NCBI GenBank assembly: GCA_017413145.1
Contig: JAFPUX010000379.1
Location: forward strand, 1 to 14,520
Direction of reading: 5' to 3'
Length of the DNA: 14,520 bases
Source: Kiritimatiellia bacterium
GTDB taxonomy: Bacteria > Verrucomicrobiota > Kiritimatiellia > RFP12 > UBA3636
The notes under the pieces were generated by a model. It ran no database searches. It saw only the letters and a program-made list of their open reading frames with translations, and was not told the DNA's origin. Shown here piece after piece: positions 12,162 through 14,520 of the stretch. The first letter of the stretch is position 1. Each line of letters opens with the position of its first letter. A program made the position numbers and the translations under genes.

Positions 12162-14520
12162 CTACGCGTCGATGTTGGCCATCAGGGCGTTGGACTCGAT
12201 CCAGTTGCGGCGGGGGGCGACCTCGTCGCCCATCAGGAGCGAGAAGGTCTTGTCCGCGTCGACGGCCGAGTCGAGGGAGACGCGCAGCATCTTGCGCTTG
12301 GCCGGGTCCATCGTGGTGTCGTAGAGCTGGTCCCAGTCCATTTCGCCGAGGCCCTTGTAGCGCTGGATCGTGAGGCCCTTGCGGCCGCGCGCGCGCACCT
12401 GCTCCAGGAGGTCCATCAGGGATTCGACCGGTGTCGCGTTGCCCTTGGTGTCCGTGATGGTGCCGATGGTCGCGCCCTCCGCCCCCCAGAAGGCCGAGGC
12501 CGGGAGATGGTAGAGCTCGGCGAGGGTGTCCATGTTGCGGCGGAGCGTGCCGGCCTGCAGGATCTCGGTGCAGGTGAAGTTGGGGTTCTCGGGCTCGTCC
12601 AGGGAGGCGAGGGCGGCCTGGAACGGGTCGAGCGGTGCTCGACCCTCTTCACTCCCGGCCTCGGGGGAGGCGGCAGGAGCCGCCTCTGCAAGACCCGTGG
12701 CCGCCGGGACGGCGGCCGCTACCGGCGGGGGCTCGGCAAGGCCGGCGAGGGCCGCGGCGGTGCGCATTTTGATCGCGTCGACTTCGGACTGCTTGAAGGC
12801 GTAGGTTTCGACGGGGTTGCCGTCGGTGTCGGAGATGACGCGGAAGCGGGGGAAGTCGCCCGTGGCGGGGTCGCGGCGGGCGAAGTATTCGCGGATGTCG
12901 ACGTTCTGCTTGACGAGGCGGTTGCAGAGGTCCTCGGAGGCGGCGAGGGCGCGGAGCAGGTCCGGCATGTCGCGGCTCTCCACCCTGGACGCGCCGTCGG
13001 CGGAGGCGAAGGAGAACTCCTCGGCGCCGAGGGCAATGAGGCGGGCGGTGAGCTTGACGTCGCTCTCGATGTACTCGATGTTCTTGTTCTTCTTGATGCC
13101 GTAGAGCGGGGGCTGCGCGATGTAGACGTGGCCGTGCTCGATGAGGGGGCGCATCTGGTTGTAGAAGAAGGTGAGGAGGAGCGTGCGGATGTGCGCGCCG
13201 TCGACGTCGGCATCGGTCATGATGACGATCTTGTCGTAGCGGATCTTGGAGACGTCGAACTCGTTGTTGCCGAAGCCGCCGCCGATGGCGGAGATGAGGG
13301 AGTGGATCTCCTGGTTGGCGAGGATGCGGTCGATGCGGGCCTTCTGGACGTTGAGGACCTTGCCGCGGAGGGGGAGGATCGCCTGGGTGCGGGTGTCGCG
13401 GCCCTTCATCGCGGAGCCGCCGGCGGAGTCGCCCTCGACGAGGAAGAGCTCGCACTCGTCGCGGTTGCGGGAGGAGCAGTCCTTGAGCTTGCCGAGGAAC
13501 TTGCCGAGCTTCTTGTTGTCGTTGCGGGCCATCTCGCGGGCCTTGCGGGCGGCGAAGCGGGCGCGCTGGGAGCCGACGGCCTTGGTGACGATGGCCTGGG
13601 CGACCTTGGGGTTCTCGTCGAAGTAGTCCTTGAGCTTGGAGCCGACGAGGCGCTGGACGATGCCGGCGACGTTGCTGTTGCCGAGCTTGGTCTTGGTCTG
13701 GCCCTCGAACTGGGGGTTGGGGACCTTGACGGAGATGACGCAGACGATGCCTTCGCGGATGTCCTCGCCGGCGAGGTTCTCCTCGTTCTCCTTGAGGAGC
13801 TTGTTGGCGCGGGCGTAGTTGTTCACCATGCCGGTGAGGGCGGAGCAGAAGCCGGAGAGGTGGGTGCCGCCCTCGATGGTGTTGATGTTGTTGGCGAAGG
13901 TGAAGATCGACTCGTCGTACTTCTCGTCGACGTACTGCAGGGCGATCTCGGCGGAGACGCCGTCCTCGACGCCCTTCACGGAGATCACCTCGGCGCGGTC
14001 GCAGGGCAGCTTCGCGTCGCGCACGGCGGGGTCGGGCTCGATGGAGGCGCGGCCGCGGGTGACGGAGCGGATGAAGCCGACGATGCCGTCCTTGTGGTAG
14101 TAGGTCTCCTTCTTGCCGGTGTTCTCGTCGGCGAAGTTGATCGTGACGCCGGGGTTGAGGAAGGAGAGCTCCTTGAAGCGCTTGGCGAGGATGTCCCACT
14201 TGAAGTCGTAGGTGTTGCCCTGGTCGTCGTGGAAGATCTCCTTGTCGAGGTGGAAGGTGACGGTGGTGCCGGTCTCCTTGGCGGGGCAGGTCCCGACGAC
14301 CTCGAGGGGCTTGGTGACGTGGCCGCGGGAGAAGCGCATGCGGTGGACCTTGCCGTCGCGGCGGACCTCGACCTCGAGCCAGTCGGAGAGGGCGTTCACG
14401 CAGGAGACGCCGACGCCGTGGAGGCCGCCGGAGACCTTGTAGCCGCCGTTGCCGAACTTGCCGCCGGCGTGCAGGACCGTGAGGACGACCTCGACGGCGG
14501 GGCGGTGCTCGGTGGGGTGC
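12162..14520 (-). CDS. gyrB: DNA gyrase subunit B (5' end outside window)
   Basis: GyrB is the ATPase subunit of the type II topoisomerase that supercoils DNA. The frame is open from the right edge to TAG at 12162-12164, giving 785 visible residues that start within the ATPase domain at HPTEHRPAVEVVLTVLHAGG, followed by GGYKVSGGLHGVG. The TOPRIM region shows EGDSAGGSA, PLRGKVLNVQKA, and DADVDGAHIRTLLLTFFYNQ. The C-terminal signature QRYKGLGEMDWDQL and DEVAPRRNWIE favours GyrB over ParE. Between TOPRIM and that signature lies an unusual Ala/Pro-rich insert (PPPVAAAVPAATGLAEAAPAASPEAG and on to GRAPLDP) coded by a cluster of palindromes. The start, about 90 residues further, and any dnaA/recF neighbours are outside the window. 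Confidence 0.96.
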   Translation of the reverse strand, partial: HPTEHRPAVEVVLTVLHAGGKFGNGGYKVSGGLHGVGVSCVNALSDWLEVEVRRDGKVHRMRFSRGHVTKPLEVVGTCPAKETGTTVTFHLDKEIFHDDQGNTYDFKWDILAKRFKELSFLNPGVTINFADENTGKKETYYHKDGIVGFIRSVTRGRASIEPDPAVRDAKLPCDRAEVISVKGVEDGVSAEIALQYVDEKYDESIFTFANNINTIEGGTHLSGFCSALTGMVNNYARANKLLKENEENLAGEDIREGIVCVISVKVPNPQFEGQTKTKLGNSNVAGIVQRLVGSKLKDYFDENPKVAQAIVTKAVGSQRARFAARKAREMARNDNKKLGKFLGKLKDCSSRNRDECELFLVEGDSAGGSAMKGRDTRTQAILPLRGKVLNVQKARIDRILANQEIHSLISAIGGGFGNNEFDVSKIRYDKIVIMTDADVDGAHIRTLLLTFFYNQMRPLIEHGHVYIAQPPLYGIKKNKNIEYIESDVKLTARLIALGAEEFSFASADGASRVESRDMPDLLRALAASEDLCNRLVKQNVDIREYFARRDPATGDFPRFRVISDTDGNPVETYAFKQSEVDAIKMRTAAALAGLAEPPPVAAAVPAATGLAEAAPAASPEAGSEEGRAPLDPFQAALASLDEPENPNFTCTEILQAGTLRRNMDTLAELYHLPASAFWGAEGATIGTITDTKGNATPVESLMDLLEQVRARGRKGLTIQRYKGLGEMDWDQLYDTTMDPAKRKMLRVSLDSAVDADKTFSLLMGDEVAPRRNWIESNALMANIDA
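12625..12717. repeat. Cluster of three palindromes embedded in frame in gyrB
   Basis: Three perfect inverted repeats lie in 93 bases. GGGTCGAGC/GCTCGACCC (12625-12645, loop GGT) has a 9-bp stem. GAGGCGGC/GCCGCCTC (12667-12686, loop AGGA) has 8 bp. GGCCGCC/GGCGGCC (12699-12717, loop GGGAC) has 7 bp. Read in the gyrB frame they code for the Ala/Pro-rich linker from AAVPAATG to GRAPLDP. The rest of gyrB shows no comparable clustering by eye. Confidence 0.75.

Noticed and set aside
12162..14520. ParE (topoisomerase IV) instead of GyrB
   Set aside because: The visible TOPRIM and C-terminal signatures, including QRYKGLGEM and GDEVAPRRNWIE, fit GyrB better, though the N-terminus and neighbours are not visible.

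Overview
The window is GC-rich bacterial DNA with short intergenic gaps, strong GC3 bias and many GC-rich palindromes. The gene content points to a Verrucomicrobiota/Kiritimatiellota-type metagenomic genome: a REP-associated tyrosine transposase with the long C-terminal domain common in that group, a cytoplasmic GH43-type glycosidase, RhuM, and a pRiA4b ORF-3-like protein. This placement is inference from gene style; no rRNA or tRNA is present to test it.

Layout. Bases 1-1419 (+) hold the end of an Ala/Glu-rich protein, a histidine phosphatase and a YraN-family nuclease-like protein. A PIG-L deacetylase (1403-2074, -) converges on yraN. Between it and the next gene lie a REP-like palindrome and two divergent promoters. 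Rightward come a REP-associated transposase and, overlapping it by ATGA, a low-molecular-weight tyrosine phosphatase (2274-3712). Everything from 3709 to the right end is on the minus strand. In transcription order from the right these are gyrB (5' end outside the window), a pRiA4b ORF-3-like protein, a HARE-HTH/Mrr restriction enzyme, a broken Fic N-terminus, a half-size EamA transporter, a calcineurin-like phosphoesterase, RhuM, a GNAT-GH43-DUF486 operon joined by ATGA overlaps, and a putative lipoprotein.

The most distinctive feature is the repeat load between about 7.2 and 12.7 kb. Two heptanucleotide arrays, unit (A/C)GAGTGA, end exactly one base before the start codons of two neighbouring genes, and a related GAGGTGA array lies beside a REP-like copy. 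A 29-bp palindromic repeat occurs twice intact and once truncated, and the truncated copy supplies a stop codon. Long perfect hairpins follow gyrB and the phosphoesterase gene. Palindromes also sit in frame inside two genes, gyrB and the Mrr-type gene, each in a low-complexity interdomain linker. This resembles the coding-region palindromic elements known in Rickettsia.

The accessory genes (RhuM, Mrr-type enzyme, Fic remnant, pRiA4b-like, transposase) lie among the repeats, while ordinary chromosomal genes bracket them. I read the region as a chromosomal stretch with a small, repeat-eroded accessory patch rather than an intact mobile element: no integrase, attachment sites or phage genes are visible.
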